This document shows positions 15,096 through 24,140 of a DNA stretch of 43,248 nucleotides, piece by piece. The stretch spans positions 1 to 43,248 of the forward strand of contig NZ_UWFA01000141.1 in NCBI RefSeq assembly GCF_900601905.1. The letters are read 5' to 3'. This DNA is from Pseudomonas viridiflava (GTDB lineage: Bacteria; Pseudomonadota; Gammaproteobacteria; Pseudomonadales; Pseudomonadaceae). The notes below the pieces were generated by a model that worked only from the letters and a program-made list of their open reading frames with translations, made no database searches and had not been told where the DNA came from. The position numbers and the translations under genes were made by a program. Positions within the stretch are counted from its first letter, which is position 1, and every line of letters starts with the position of its first letter.

Positions 15096-17124
15096 ATGGA
15101 TGAAAGTAACACTCGTTATCGGCACAGTCATTGGGTTGGCAGTGCTATGGGCTTTTCTGGCCGGGGGAATAATGCTCGCCTCCCAAGGACAAGACTTTAA
15201 CGCGGGCACGCCGCTTACGCTTTATCAATACTGGTTCTACTACAAGTCCGACGCTTCGGTTATGAAATGGATATATATTTCATCCGGGGCTTCATTGGCT
15301 TTGATCTGTGCGCCGTGCTTATTTCTGTTCGGCAAAACAAAACGAAGCCTTTACGGTGATGCCCGATTTGCTACGCCATCGGAGGTTAGAAAATCAGGTT
15401 TGTTGGGCGAGCGGGGCATCATTGTAGGTACATATAAAGGCCGCTACATGATGTATGACGGCGCACAGCACGTTATATTGTCCGCTCCAACCCGAAGCGG
15501 CAAAGGTGTGGGCACCGTTTTGCCTAACCTCCTTAATTGGCCTGATAGCGTTGTCGTTCTCGATATCAAACAAGAAAACTGGGATATAACCAGTGGCTAC
15601 CGTGCCAAACACGGTCAAAAGTGTTTCTTATTTAACCCTGCCGCAACGGATTACCGGACGCACCGTTACAATCCATTGTTCTATATCAGCAAAGACCCAA
15701 ACTTTCGGATCGACGATATCCAAAAGATTGCAAACATGCTTTTCCCCGATCAGGAAGGCACTGACCCAATCTGGACTGCCACGCCTCGTTCTCTGTTTAT
15801 GGGTGTTGTTCTATATCTCCTGGAAACTCCCGGCAAGCTGGTTACGCTTGGTCAAGTGCTGCGCGAAACCCTGGCCGATGGTGACGGCTCGAAATACTTC
15901 ACAGCCATCATCAAAGACCGGATAGCCACGGGCAATCCGCTTTCCGGCGCTTGTGTACGCGGCCTGAATAGCTACGTCTCGATTTCTTCGGAGAATACGC
16001 GCGCCGGTATCATGACCGGTTTTCGCTCACGCCTAGAGCTTTGGAACAACCCTTTGGTGGATGCTGCCACCAGCGCAAACGATTTTGACTTGCGTGAAGT
16101 CCGAACAAAACGTATGTCAATTTACATTGGTGTAACCCCTGACAACTTGGATCGGATGGCACCACTTATCAACTTGTTTTTCCAACAGCTTGTTGATTTG
16201 AATACACGCGAACTGCCTATTGAACGCAAAACCAAGCGCGTCAATGCAGACGGATCAGTCGATCTACCAATCAAATACACTTGCCTGCTGCTCATGGATG
16301 AATTCACCGCTATTGGCAAATTGGGCGTTCTTTCCAAGGGCGTTAGTTACATTGCAGGCTACTGGCTGCGTTTACTCCCAATCATTCAAAGCCCGTCGCA
16401 ACTTGATGAGGTTTACGGGAAAGATGCAGCGGCCACATTCAAGACGAACCACGCGCTAAATATCATTTTTCCACCTAAAGCTACTGATATTCAAACCTCG
16501 AAAGAAATCTCTGAGTGGTTGGGTTATCAAACGGTGGACGGTGTATCTACGTCTAAGGGCCGAAGCTGGTTTGCTAAACCCAGTGACAGTACATCTGACC
16601 AGCGCCGCGAACTGTTAAAGCCGCAAGAAGTTAGCGGCCTGAAACCTGGCACACAGTTAGTGGTGGTTGAAAACGTTCCGCCTATCCTGGCTAATAAAAT
16701 CAGCTACTACGCTGACCACGTTTTTATTGATCGACTCAAATCCGTTTCAAAGTCACTTGCTGACCTTGGCAAGAAACTGCCAAGTAAAGACCAGCTTGAA
16801 ATGGCGATTTTCAAAGGTGAGCTTGGCATCCCTGTTCCACTGATTAATCTTGAATCCCACCATGCGCTAGTTGAGTCTGAAAATATTAGCCAGCAAATTA
16901 TCGAAAAGATTCAAGGCGCCGATAAGGAAGTTATTGAAAGACCGTTCACAGACTCCGAAATTATTAACATTGACAGTGTAAGCTTAAACAACTTTGCTGT
17001 AGACTTTAGTAATGTTTCGGCTCCAGAAATCGGCACTTCTGAAACACCTGATTCGGAGTTGGACATAGATGCGCTGAACGCATATGCAGATTCGTTATGC
17101 CGCGAAGTCGGTATTGCCGCTTAA
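15085..17124 (+). CDS. virD4: VirD4-like coupling protein
   Basis: 679 residues from the ATG at 15085, chosen because GGAG lies 7-8 bases upstream and the sequence runs directly into the first membrane helix. Two transmembrane helices (about 6-32 and 55-80) are followed by the ATPase core: SAPTRSGKGVG near 133-143 and the Walker B region CLLLMDEFTAIGK. VirD4 recruits the relaxosome and any protein substrates to the channel. The acidic C-terminal tail of about 100 residues may be a recognition domain. It overlaps virB11 by 11 bases; the LPD7 gene follows 19 bases later. Confidence 0.95.
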   Translation: MLPKWMKVTLVIGTVIGLAVLWAFLAGGIMLASQGQDFNAGTPLTLYQYWFYYKSDASVMKWIYISSGASLALICAPCLFLFGKTKRSLYGDARFATPSEVRKSGLLGERGIIVGTYKGRYMMYDGAQHVILSAPTRSGKGVGTVLPNLLNWPDSVVVLDIKQENWDITSGYRAKHGQKCFLFNPAATDYRTHRYNPLFYISKDPNFRIDDIQKIANMLFPDQEGTDPIWTATPRSLFMGVVLYLLETPGKLVTLGQVLRETLADGDGSKYFTAIIKDRIATGNPLSGACVRGLNSYVSISSENTRAGIMTGFRSRLELWNNPLVDAATSANDFDLREVRTKRMSIYIGVTPDNLDRMAPLINLFFQQLVDLNTRELPIERKTKRVNADGSVDLPIKYTCLLLMDEFTAIGKLGVLSKGVSYIAGYWLRLLPIIQSPSQLDEVYGKDAAATFKTNHALNIIFPPKATDIQTSKEISEWLGYQTVDGVSTSKGRSWFAKPSDSTSDQRRELLKPQEVSGLKPGTQLVVVENVPPILANKISYYADHVFIDRLKSVSKSLADLGKKLPSKDQLEMAIFKGELGIPVPLINLESHHALVESENISQQIIEKIQGADKEVIERPFTDSEIINIDSVSLNNFAVDFSNVSAPEIGTSETPDSELDIDALNAYADSLCREVGIAA

Positions 17125-17143
17125 TTGATAATCGAGGTGACAC

Positions 17144-20074
17144 ATGGACAGTAATGTTAGAAAAACCCTTGAGCGCGAATGGCTTGAACAAACCCGTGCT
17201 CGGCATGAAGAAATTGCCGGGAGTCGCGATGCCGTAAAGGCAGAATTTGTTAATGCCATCAAAGAACGCATGGCAGAAATCAAGGAAGCTGCCAAAGAGT
17301 CGCGCGCAGGCAAACCGCTGGGCCAGCGAATTGCGGAAGCCAGCGGCTTCAACATGACCCAGCAGACGCATGAGTATGCAGCAGCACGACGCGCGTTGAA
17401 GTTAATGACCAGCGAGCGCAGCGATATTCCGGTTGATCCCAGCGCGCGAACTTTCAGCGAACACCTCAAAGCTGATCGCAAAGATGAAGTCACCCATCAG
17501 AAAAACGGTTTTAGTAATTACGGCCCTTCGCGTGAAGACTGGGTAGCGCAGCAAGCCCGCGAACGTGCCAGTGCTACCGGCCTTAAGCCGCCTTCGCGCG
17601 AAGTGCCGCAAGGCTCTCCAGAAATCGCGCAGGTGCTCAAAGACCAACGCGCGGAACGTATCAAAGCATTGGTCAAAGATATGACCAGCGCGACCGGTTC
17701 AACATCCGTTTGGAGCGTACAAGGACAAGCTTGGGCAGAAGTTGCAACCCGCGAGAGGGAAGGCATCGAGGCTGCCAGCCAGTTTCGCGGACGCGAAATT
17801 GATGCCTCTGTTGCTGATCGAGCACAGCAACAAGAGCGGGCACCGTCGCGTGAAAGCTTTGATGCTGTCGCCGCGATTCAAGCGCGTGCTGAAATCTACA
17901 AAGATGCAGCCGCAGAAATGGGCGTACCAGAAGCGGCGGTGGCTCTGTCGAAAGATGATGCAAAAACCTGGGTGGATGCTGACGAACGTCAGTTGAAGGC
18001 TATTGATAACGAGCTTGACGCAGAAGATGCGAAAGAGGCTATTTCCGAAAACTTCGTAAATGCTCCTGCTTATAGCCAAGAAGCGGAAAATGCCGCACTT
18101 ATGCAACAAGCAGCTAACACGCTTGAAAGCCACCAGGCTCGTCTCAATGAAGAAGCGGTACGCATTGAACGCGAGCGCGAAGTTATCAGCGAAAACGCTT
18201 ACGCAGCGATTAATAGCCGCTTCTCTGATATGCGGAATCGTGACGTGGAATCTGCTGGCCAGTTGCAGCCATCCGACGCCGCTGAACTAGCGCGTGCTGA
18301 CGTTATGGATTTGGGGAGCATATCCAAACCAGAACTTGCCACCAATGCGGCTGATGTTATTGCCTATAACATGGCTAACAGTGCCGATTACCAAAATACA
18401 GTTGAGCGGACTCTTAAAGAGTTGGAAGCACGCAACAGCGATGCTGCCGTTTTGGCTCGTCGGTCAGTTGAACAAGGTTTGGCGGCTCATGCGCTGCGCG
18501 AAGAACAAATGAATGCCCGAGAAGTCGAGTTACAACAGGCAGCTGACCAAATCACTGAGCAAGAAGAAGCCCGTCAAGCTGAGCGTGAGCAAGAACTTGA
18601 TGACCCTTTTGGGCCTCCCCTTGAAGCACCGGCGGTTAATGCTCCAGCCGATGCACGATCGGTTGAGCAAGAAATGGATCGTCAGTTGACGCTCAATGAA
18701 GCTGAACGCTTGGCTGAGAAGGAGGCGGTGACTGACGCCGATCTAGCCTCGGTACGTGCTGCCAATGATGCCGCCGTGGCTGCCCGCGCCCTGGATCAAA
18801 CTACACCAGAAGCCGAAATTGATCCTTTCGGGCCTGCCCTGGAAGAACCTGCGGTTAGTGCTCCAGCCGATGCACGTTCGATTGAGCAAGAAATGGATCG
18901 TCAGTTGACGCTCAATGAAGCTGAACGCTTGGCGGAAAAGGAAGCGATGACTGACGCCGATTTGGCCTCAGTACGCGCTGCCAACGATGCTGCCGTGGCT
19001 GCCCGCGCCCTGGATCAAAATGCACCAGAAGCCGAAATTGATCCTTTCGGGCCTGCACTTGATGACACGCCGCAACCGGTCACGCCACAACCCGTTTCTG
19101 AACTGGATGCGGCTAACACGATTGAACCCGTGTCCATTCGTGAAGCGGTCAACGATCCATCCGTGCCGGTCAAGGAACGTGATGCAGCCAATGAAGCCCA
19201 AAACGGCGAAGAAATCGTCCTCGATGCTCAAACCCGCGCCCATCTGGCTCGTGTTCGCGCGGCTGATCGTGAAGCCGTCGAGCAACAGCTAGGGCACACG
19301 GGCGAAGAACGTCGCCCGGCTCCTGCATCGGAGCAAAAATCGGAGCCTGATTTTGTAGACCGCCGTTCCCGTGACAATCAGGTCGAGTCGGACGAAATCA
19401 TGACGGCCAACCGCGAAACACGGAAACCCGTTCTACCCCCTGAAATTGAACGTCAGTACGTCAGTGTTGGCACTAAATATTACGACCATAAAAAGCCGGA
19501 TGTTGTCGCCTTTGAAGACAAGGGCAATCGCCTGGAAACACGCTCCAACAATGAAGAGGTTGCTGCAAACCTGGTGAAGATTGCCGAGTCGCGTGGCTGG
19601 GATGAAATCAAAGTTTCTGGCTCGGAAACCTTCAAGAAAGAAGTGTGGGCCGAAGCTGCTGCACGCGGAATGCAAGTCAAAGGCTATACCCCGACTGAGC
19701 AGGACAAAGCATCTTTGGCCGCACGCTTGCACTCCCGTGACGCTAACAAGGTGGAGCCAGCTAAATCGCAAGAACGCGCATCCGCCGAAAGCCCGGAAAA
19801 ACAGCGCGCTGAATCGTTCCAAAAAGACTCACGCGAAGTAGCTCTGAAAAAACACCCTGAGTTAGCCGGTGCATATGCCGCCCAGTCGGCCATGCAAAAG
19901 AAAATGGAAGCCGACCGCCTTTCGCCAGAGCAACAAGCCGTGGTTAAAGCGCGGGTCAACAAAAACATTGTGAACAGCATCGAGGCCGGGAAAATCCCCG
20001 AAGTCAACCGGCGGGAAGAAGTGACCAAGCACCGTGACGTTTCGGTTTCCGAAGAAAGGGAGCAAAGCCGCTAA
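17144..20074 (+). CDS. Large LPD7-domain protein with C-terminal domain shared with the zeta toxin
   Basis: 976 residues, mostly charged alpha-helix and coiled coil. Residues 487-632 hold two tandem copies of a 73-residue unit plus the start of a third. An LPD7 domain (large polyvalent protein-associated) lies at about 770-865 (QYVSVGTKYYDHKKPDVVAF, RGWDEIKVSG). The last 79 residues (898-976) match the last 79 residues of the zeta toxin encoded at 31955-33073. LPD7 is usually fused to relaxases; here it stands alone behind virD4, so a relaxosome accessory or an exported protein is likely (inference). GAGGTGA precedes the start. The stop overlaps the next start (TAATG). Palindrome P8 lies inside. 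Confidence 0.85.
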   Translation: MDSNVRKTLEREWLEQTRARHEEIAGSRDAVKAEFVNAIKERMAEIKEAAKESRAGKPLGQRIAEASGFNMTQQTHEYAAARRALKLMTSERSDIPVDPSARTFSEHLKADRKDEVTHQKNGFSNYGPSREDWVAQQARERASATGLKPPSREVPQGSPEIAQVLKDQRAERIKALVKDMTSATGSTSVWSVQGQAWAEVATREREGIEAASQFRGREIDASVADRAQQQERAPSRESFDAVAAIQARAEIYKDAAAEMGVPEAAVALSKDDAKTWVDADERQLKAIDNELDAEDAKEAISENFVNAPAYSQEAENAALMQQAANTLESHQARLNEEAVRIEREREVISENAYAAINSRFSDMRNRDVESAGQLQPSDAAELARADVMDLGSISKPELATNAADVIAYNMANSADYQNTVERTLKELEARNSDAAVLARRSVEQGLAAHALREEQMNAREVELQQAADQITEQEEARQAEREQELDDPFGPPLEAPAVNAPADARSVEQEMDRQLTLNEAERLAEKEAVTDADLASVRAANDAAVAARALDQTTPEAEIDPFGPALEEPAVSAPADARSIEQEMDRQLTLNEAERLAEKEAMTDADLASVRAANDAAVAARALDQNAPEAEIDPFGPALDDTPQPVTPQPVSELDAANTIEPVSIREAVNDPSVPVKERDAANEAQNGEEIVLDAQTRAHLARVRAADREAVEQQLGHTGEERRPAPASEQKSEPDFVDRRSRDNQVESDEIMTANRETRKPVLPPEIERQYVSVGTKYYDHKKPDVVAFEDKGNRLETRSNNEEVAANLVKIAESRGWDEIKVSGSETFKKEVWAEAAARGMQVKGYTPTEQDKASLAARLHSRDANKVEPAKSQERASAESPEKQRAESFQKDSREVALKKHPELAGAYAAQSAMQKKMEADRLSPEQQAVVKARVNKNIVNSIEAGKIPEVNRREEVTKHRDVSVSEEREQSR
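17782..17799. repeat. Palindrome P8
   Basis: GTTTCGCGGACGCGAAAT inside the LPD7 gene, one base off, read as F-R-G-R-E-I. Confidence 0.85.
18602..19075 (+). repeat. Tandem 219-bp duplication inside the LPD7 gene
   Basis: The unit starting D-P-F-G-P begins at 18602, 18821 and 19040 (exact 219-base spacing, in frame). Units one and two are close to identical over most of their length (ADARS, EQEMDRQLTLNEAERLAEK, DADLASVRAANDAAVAARAL); the third is a short remnant. Confidence 0.9.
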
Positions 20075-21048
20075 TGAAATACAACCGACTCTTTCTAGCG
20101 ATGGCCTCCAGCGTTCTGCTGGGGGCTTGCTCGACGTTTACCCCTCAGTCCGGGCCTACCTATAGGGTAGGCCCGGACTACACAGCAACGGGCAGCACTA
20201 CCGGCGTGCGTGCCTACGTCTACGGCGACCGCACCTTGTTGGAGTACGAGCGCGATCCTTATTTCATCAGCATCAGTGACGCGACTGGCCAGCCAGTCGC
20301 TTACGAAAAGGAAGGCAAGTATTACCGCCTTGATCGGACTGTGCGCGATTTCACTGCGCGCGCCGATCTGTTCAAGGCAACAGTGTTTCACCTGGCCAAA
20401 CCGAAGGCACCAAAACCGGCGCCGGTCGTCGCGAAGCCTGCACCAGTGCCGGAAGCGCTGAAAGTCTTCACCGCGCCCGACAGCCGCCCCCCGGTGCAAG
20501 TGCAAAGACAAGAAGATACCGATCTTTCGGCCGCATTGGCTGAGCTGCAAAATCAACTCACCGCTGTGCGAGCCAGCATCGAGCACGGCGCGCCCGACGC
20601 GGCTTCGATTGAGCGTCTGAACGCACGTATGGATCAAATCCAAGCGAAGCTGGCCAACACGTCAAGCACCGTCTTGATGGTCTATTTCGACCTATACAAA
20701 TCCGGTTTTGAGCCAAAGCCAGAAGTAGCAAGCCTACTGCTGTCAGTGGCCAAAACGGCGGATGCAGTGAAAGTCCGCGGTCGAACAGATTCGGTTGTAG
20801 CCGGGCCTGCTGACGCCAGAATTGCGAAAGCGCGAGCAATGTCAGCGCAAAGCTACCTAGTAGCTCATGGCATTAGCCCGACCAAAATTCAAACGTCCTG
20901 GCTTCCTGCAGGTGACTTCATTGCGCCAAACACTGCCGAAGGCAAAGCTCTCAATCGTCGTGTAGAGATTGAATTTGTTACGCCCGGCGTGAACTCACTA
21001 CGCAAACTGAACGGGAACCGTGTGGCTGATGCCGAGGTGGCCCAGTGA
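20074..21048 (+). CDS. OmpA-like lipoprotein of the transfer operon
   Basis: 324 residues. A lipoprotein signal ends LLGAC (Cys19). A variable middle with proline/alanine repeats (about 105-155) and a short helix (LSAALAELQNQLTAVRASIE) leads to a C-terminal OmpA/MotB-like peptidoglycan-binding domain (about 205-310; VYFDLYKSGFEP, VRGRTDS, NRRVEIEF). It probably links the outer membrane to the cell wall and stabilises the secretion apparatus or mating contacts. GGGAG lies upstream of the ATG. A 14-bp perfect hairpin lies at codons 25-36. Confidence 0.82.
   Translation: MKYNRLFLAMASSVLLGACSTFTPQSGPTYRVGPDYTATGSTTGVRAYVYGDRTLLEYERDPYFISISDATGQPVAYEKEGKYYRLDRTVRDFTARADLFKATVFHLAKPKAPKPAPVVAKPAPVPEALKVFTAPDSRPPVQVQRQEDTDLSAALAELQNQLTAVRASIEHGAPDAASIERLNARMDQIQAKLANTSSTVLMVYFDLYKSGFEPKPEVASLLLSVAKTADAVKVRGRTDSVVAGPADARIAKARAMSAQSYLVAHGISPTKIQTSWLPAGDFIAPNTAEGKALNRRVEIEFVTPGVNSLRKLNGNRVADAEVAQ
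20147..20179. promoter_or_regulatory. Strong hairpin inside the start of the OmpA-like lipoprotein gene
   Basis: Arms AGTCCGGGCCTACC (20147-20160) and its perfect complement (20166-20179) enclose a 5-base loop TATAG. The stem is 14 bp and GC-rich, beginning 73 bases after the start codon, within codons just after the lipobox. It could slow translation or protect the mRNA. Confidence 0.75.
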
Positions 21049-21776
21049 GGGCCGCCGCAGAGGCAGCAGAAGCCGCTAAAGCGAAGGAGGGGGCCGCTAG
21101 TGGCCTTCCTCGGCTGCGCTTTGCAGACGGCACACTGGAAGCCCTCAAATGGCTGGCTATTGCTTTGATGACGTTGGATCACGTCAACAAATACGTTTTC
21201 CATGAAGCATCAGCGGTCGCATTTGATTTCGGGCGTATTGCTATGCCTCTTTTCGCGTTCATCATGGCTTACAACTTCTCGCGACCTGGTGCGCTGGAAC
21301 GCGGCAGTTATCAGCGGTCAATTCACAGACTCGCGACTTTTGGCGCTATAGCAGTGCCGGTGTGCATGGCTTTGGGTGGCCTGCTTTTTGGGTTCTGGCC
21401 ACTCAATATTCTGTTCATGCTGCTCACGGCATCGGCGGTAATGCTACTGATCGAGCGCGGCAACAAGTCAATGGCATTCCTGGTGTTTATCACCGGGGGA
21501 TTCATGGTCGAGTTCTGGTGGCCCGCAGTGGGATTCACCCTTGCATGCTGGTACTACTGCAAAAAACCAACCTGGACCTCTTTGTCGTTGGCAATTTTTT
21601 GCTGCGCGGCCCTAGCTCCGATCAACAACAACTTTTGGGCAATGGCAGCACTACCAATAATTTTCGCATCCGCGAAATTGGAATTGAATCTGCCCCGTTC
21701 TAAATGGTTTGTCTTTTACGCTTACTATCCCATGCACCTCTCGATAATCTGGCTCGTATGCCATTTCGTAGGATGA
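21045..21776 (+). CDS. traX: TraX-family membrane protein
   Basis: 243 residues with multiple membrane segments. The N-terminal block GTLEALKWLAIALMTLDHVN is the TraX signature (pilin N-acetylase of F, acyltransferase-3-like fold), followed by FDFGRIAMPLFAFIMAYNFSR. It may acetylate the pilin or another envelope substrate. I use the GTG at 21045, which overlaps the upstream TGA and has GAGGTGG before it; later ATGs would cut into the conserved block. Palindrome P9 lies near the end. Confidence 0.85.
   Translation: MRAAAEAAEAAKAKEGAASGLPRLRFADGTLEALKWLAIALMTLDHVNKYVFHEASAVAFDFGRIAMPLFAFIMAYNFSRPGALERGSYQRSIHRLATFGAIAVPVCMALGGLLFGFWPLNILFMLLTASAVMLLIERGNKSMAFLVFITGGFMVEFWWPAVGFTLACWYYCKKPTWTSLSLAIFCCAALAPINNNFWAMAALPIIFASAKLELNLPRSKWFVFYAYYPMHLSIIWLVCHFVG
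21661..21678. repeat. Palindrome P9 (degenerate)
   Basis: TTTTCGCATCCGCGAAAT, TC centre, two bases off in the left arm, inside traX where it reads F-A-S-A-K. Confidence 0.65.
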
Positions 21777-21781
21777 GCGGA

Positions 21782-22168
21782 ATGATAATTTTATTAGAAA
21801 ACCGGAATGACAACGACACTACAAGCATAGGCGTAGAAACAAACAGAGAGCTGTCAGTGCTAGGTCAATGGATTTATGCAATAGAATTGGAGCGCTTTAA
21901 CTTCGGTTGCTTTGTTGAATTTCACGACCAATTAACAACGACCGAAATTGCTATGATACTTAACGAAGTGTTCGGCCTGAAAATAATCAAGCTACCCCAG
22001 TTAGCAATGGCGGATAACATGATTGAGATATCCGACAACTGGCAGACGCTGAGTATTGCAGGCCGCACATCCGCACAGCCAGATGAGACTAAACAAAAGA
22101 TACGGCAAGCTTTGCTATCCCATGTGAAAGGGCTGCAAGAACAAATCGACAAGGAGAATGAAAAATGA
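21782..22168 (+). CDS. Protein of unknown function in the transfer operon (128 aa)
   Basis: Soluble protein without a signal peptide; mixed alpha/beta with a hydrophobic middle (IYAIELERFNFGCFVEF) and a charged helical end. Function not recognised. I begin at the ATG at 21782 (MIILLENRN), with AGGA 8 bases upstream; the longer frame overlaps traX by 70 bases. Codon use is more AT-rich than in neighbouring genes, perhaps a recent acquisition. Its stop overlaps the start of the trbM-like gene. Confidence 0.6.
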   Translation: MIILLENRNDNDTTSIGVETNRELSVLGQWIYAIELERFNFGCFVEFHDQLTTTEIAMILNEVFGLKIIKLPQLAMADNMIEISDNWQTLSIAGRTSAQPDETKQKIRQALLSHVKGLQEQIDKENEK

Positions 22169-22464
22169 AAGCATTAACAATGGCGGTAGTAATCGCACTC
22201 GGCTCAGCAGTATCTGTACCTGCGATGGCCGAAGATGAGTGCAAAGTCTCCCTTTGCATGTTCGGGCTTCTCTCTGGCGAAAACGACTCGACTTGTAAAA
22301 GTGCCATCGCCGAGTATTTCGGAATACTTGTATACAAACACGGGAAAATCAAATGGAGCCAGACGGCTAACAAACGCTTGAGCCAATTGAATAGCTGTCC
22401 GGGTGCCGACAATGACAAAATGAAAGAAGTAAACGACAAGTTTGGGAAAAGCTGGGGTGCGTGA
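22165..22464 (+). CDS. TrbM/KikA-like exported conjugation protein
   Basis: 99 residues. A signal peptide is cleaved after PAMA (residue 22). The mature part has four cysteines in the TrbM pattern: C-x4-C near the start (DECKVSLCMFGLLSG), then a third in STCKSA and a fourth in LNSCPG. TrbM-like proteins are small periplasmic factors of IncP and IncN mating systems with no settled molecular role. It is the last gene of the plus-strand transfer cluster, before a strong terminator. Confidence 0.72.
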   Translation: MKALTMAVVIALGSAVSVPAMAEDECKVSLCMFGLLSGENDSTCKSAIAEYFGILVYKHGKIKWSQTANKRLSQLNSCPGADNDKMKEVNDKFGKSWGA

Positions 22465-22481
22465 TGCAACCTGGTGAACCC

Positions 22482-22507
22482 AGCCTCCCGAGCGGAGGCT
22501 TTTTTTT
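22482..22507 (+). terminator. Terminator of the plus-strand transfer operon
   Basis: GCCTCC (22483-22488) pairs with GGAGGC (22494-22499), followed by eight T residues. It lies 18 bases after the trbM-like stop. Confidence 0.88.
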
Positions 22508-22604
22508 GCCTTGGCTATTCGCCGAGCTGGTGACGGGCAGGGTGACTTGTCGCGCTGACAGGGAGCAGCAACAAGCCTGTCCAGTAAATGCTACGACTGC
22601 AAGC

Positions 22605-22629
22605 AAGAAAACCCGCCTTAATGGCGGGT
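22605..22629 (-). terminator. Terminator of the relaxase operon
   Basis: On the minus strand ACCCGCC and GGCGGGT (22623-22629 with 22611-22617) form a stem followed by TTTCTT. It faces the plus-strand terminator, so the two operons converge here. Confidence 0.7.
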
Positions 22630-22680
22630 AGGTTCGGTGTGTCGGGAAAATAATGACAATATAGTTGTCTACCATCCGAT

Positions 22681-22698
22681 ATTTCGCGTCCGCGAAAT
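22681..22698. repeat. Palindrome P10
   Basis: Perfect arms with a TC centre. Its last base is also the first base, on the plus strand, of the relaxase stop codon. Confidence 0.9.
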
Positions 22699-24137
22699 TA
22701 TCTATCAATGTCCCTATCGAGGTCATTGGTAGAATCTTTCTGAGCCTTGGAGGGCTCGACCATTTCAACTTTTGTCGCTTGGTCTCGCACTGGTTTAGTG
22801 AACTTGGCTGAAAGGTCACGCTTAATCTGATCGCGCTCAGTTTCTACAGGAGGCATTTTAGAGACAAACCCCTTTACCATTTCAGCAAGTTCTTTATCGG
22901 AAAGTCTGGTTGCCATCTGTCCAGCCTCTAGCCTTTTTGGCTCTCGGCTTTCTTCCTTGCTTTTTCCATCGCGGCTGCCATTGCCAACAATGCCAACTCC
23001 CGACCGTCGCAATTCATTATCGGGGGTTCTTCCATTCCGGTCTGCCACGATATTAAGTGCATTCGTGTGCAGAAGCATTTTAGAAACGGCTTGGCTTTGA
23101 ACCAGAGTGCTGCCGGACAGGTTTCGCATGCTGGTGACGGATTGGGTCGGTCCTGTTCCGCCAGACGCTCTATAACCGGACTGGTGTACTCCGGCAATAG
23201 CACCTCGTTGTCTAAGCTGTTCTGCAACACTTCGAACATTGCTAGTTCGTCTTCCGTCAGTTCCTCGTCCATATCTTGGTCGCTCATTATGTAACTCCTG
23301 CTCTACCGGATTGCTCAAAGTATTGGCAGCCTCTAGCCAGGCTTCACGAATACGTTCTTGCGTTGCTTTAATCTTTTCCGTCCAAGGCTTGGCTCCAGAG
23401 CTAACGCCTTGAGACTCTGCAATTAATTCTTGCGCGACCTCCTTAACTTTAGCGGCTTTGACCTTTGAAACCCCACGTTCTTCGATATGTATAAGGACTT
23501 GGCGTTTTGCTTTTTTAACAACACCGCGAACATTCCTTGGCGTAGCGTTGGCCATGTATCCCTGTTCTTCCATTGCATCTGCAAAGGTTTCGCGATAGCG
23601 CTGCAAGTCGTCTTTTCGCGGATTCAGTCGCTTACCATCAAACCCAAGGGTTTTGATGGTAATGTGAGTATGCGGACTGGCTGTATCAGTATGCAGAGCG
23701 AAAACGTATTCGTGATTTTTTCCAAACGTTTGTTTCGCAAACTGTCGAGTAGCCCGGCGAACAGCTTCGGGGTCGGTGCCTTCAGGCATCGACATAATCA
23801 GGTGCATAGTATCGCGCTGGTCTTTATAACGCTTGCCATCTCCAAATTCGGAAACCCACTCTTTTGCGAAGGCTTTAATTTCCTTGCGGCCTTCTATTAC
23901 TTCCCCGCGCTCGTTCTCAATTTCTGTGTCGCCATTCCGCGAAATGTAATCAATATTAGCCTTCGCGTGCGAAGAGCCTTTTGAGAAACCCGTGACCTTC
24001 GCCATGACTTCCGGCGCTTCGCCTGCTGTCTTACTACTTTTCTTACGCCCGCCCGACCGAATATCGCGCGTGACATTAGCTTTCCTTTTTACGGAACCAT
24101 GTTCGTCTGATCCGTGTTCGGCCTCGATAATCGACAC
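22698..24137 (-). CDS. MOBP-type relaxase (TraI/VirD2-like)
   Basis: 479 residues. It nicks oriT and leads the transferred strand into the recipient. The N-terminal domain carries the likely nucleophile Tyr64 in NIDYISRNG and the metal-binding motif HTDTASPHTHITIK with His149, His156 and His158, which is the MOBP motif III. The C-terminal half is Arg/Gly/Ser-rich and low in complexity where another gene is encoded in a second frame. The end, NDLDRDIDR, is a charged tail of the type seen in secreted substrates. A GTG start with GAGG upstream lies 3 bases from the mobC stop. No helicase or primase domain is present. Confidence 0.92.
   Translation of the reverse strand: MSIIEAEHGSDEHGSVKRKANVTRDIRSGGRKKSSKTAGEAPEVMAKVTGFSKGSSHAKANIDYISRNGDTEIENERGEVIEGRKEIKAFAKEWVSEFGDGKRYKDQRDTMHLIMSMPEGTDPEAVRRATRQFAKQTFGKNHEYVFALHTDTASPHTHITIKTLGFDGKRLNPRKDDLQRYRETFADAMEEQGYMANATPRNVRGVVKKAKRQVLIHIEERGVSKVKAAKVKEVAQELIAESQGVSSGAKPWTEKIKATQERIREAWLEAANTLSNPVEQELHNERPRYGRGTDGRRTSNVRSVAEQLRQRGAIAGVHQSGYRASGGTGPTQSVTSMRNLSGSTLVQSQAVSKMLLHTNALNIVADRNGRTPDNELRRSGVGIVGNGSRDGKSKEESREPKRLEAGQMATRLSDKELAEMVKGFVSKMPPVETERDQIKRDLSAKFTKPVRDQATKVEMVEPSKAQKDSTNDLDRDIDR
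22928..23287 (-). CDS. TraH-like acidic protein nested in the relaxase gene in another frame
   Basis: 119 residues lying wholly inside the relaxase gene in a different frame. It has its own strong ribosome site (CAGGAGTTACATA before the ATG). The N-terminus is very acidic (MSDQDMDEELTEDELAMFEV); the middle has a C-x2-C and C-x-C pair. RP4 traH is likewise a small acidic gene nested in traI and stabilises the relaxosome. The neighbouring gene order is the same as RP4, so I call this a positional and compositional analogue; sequence homology is untested. Confidence 0.7.
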   Translation of the reverse strand: MSDQDMDEELTEDELAMFEVLQNSLDNEVLLPEYTSPVIERLAEQDRPNPSPACETCPAALWFKAKPFLKCFCTRMHLISWQTGMEEPPIMNCDGRELALLAMAAAMEKARKKAESQKG

Positions 24138-24140
24138 GGC

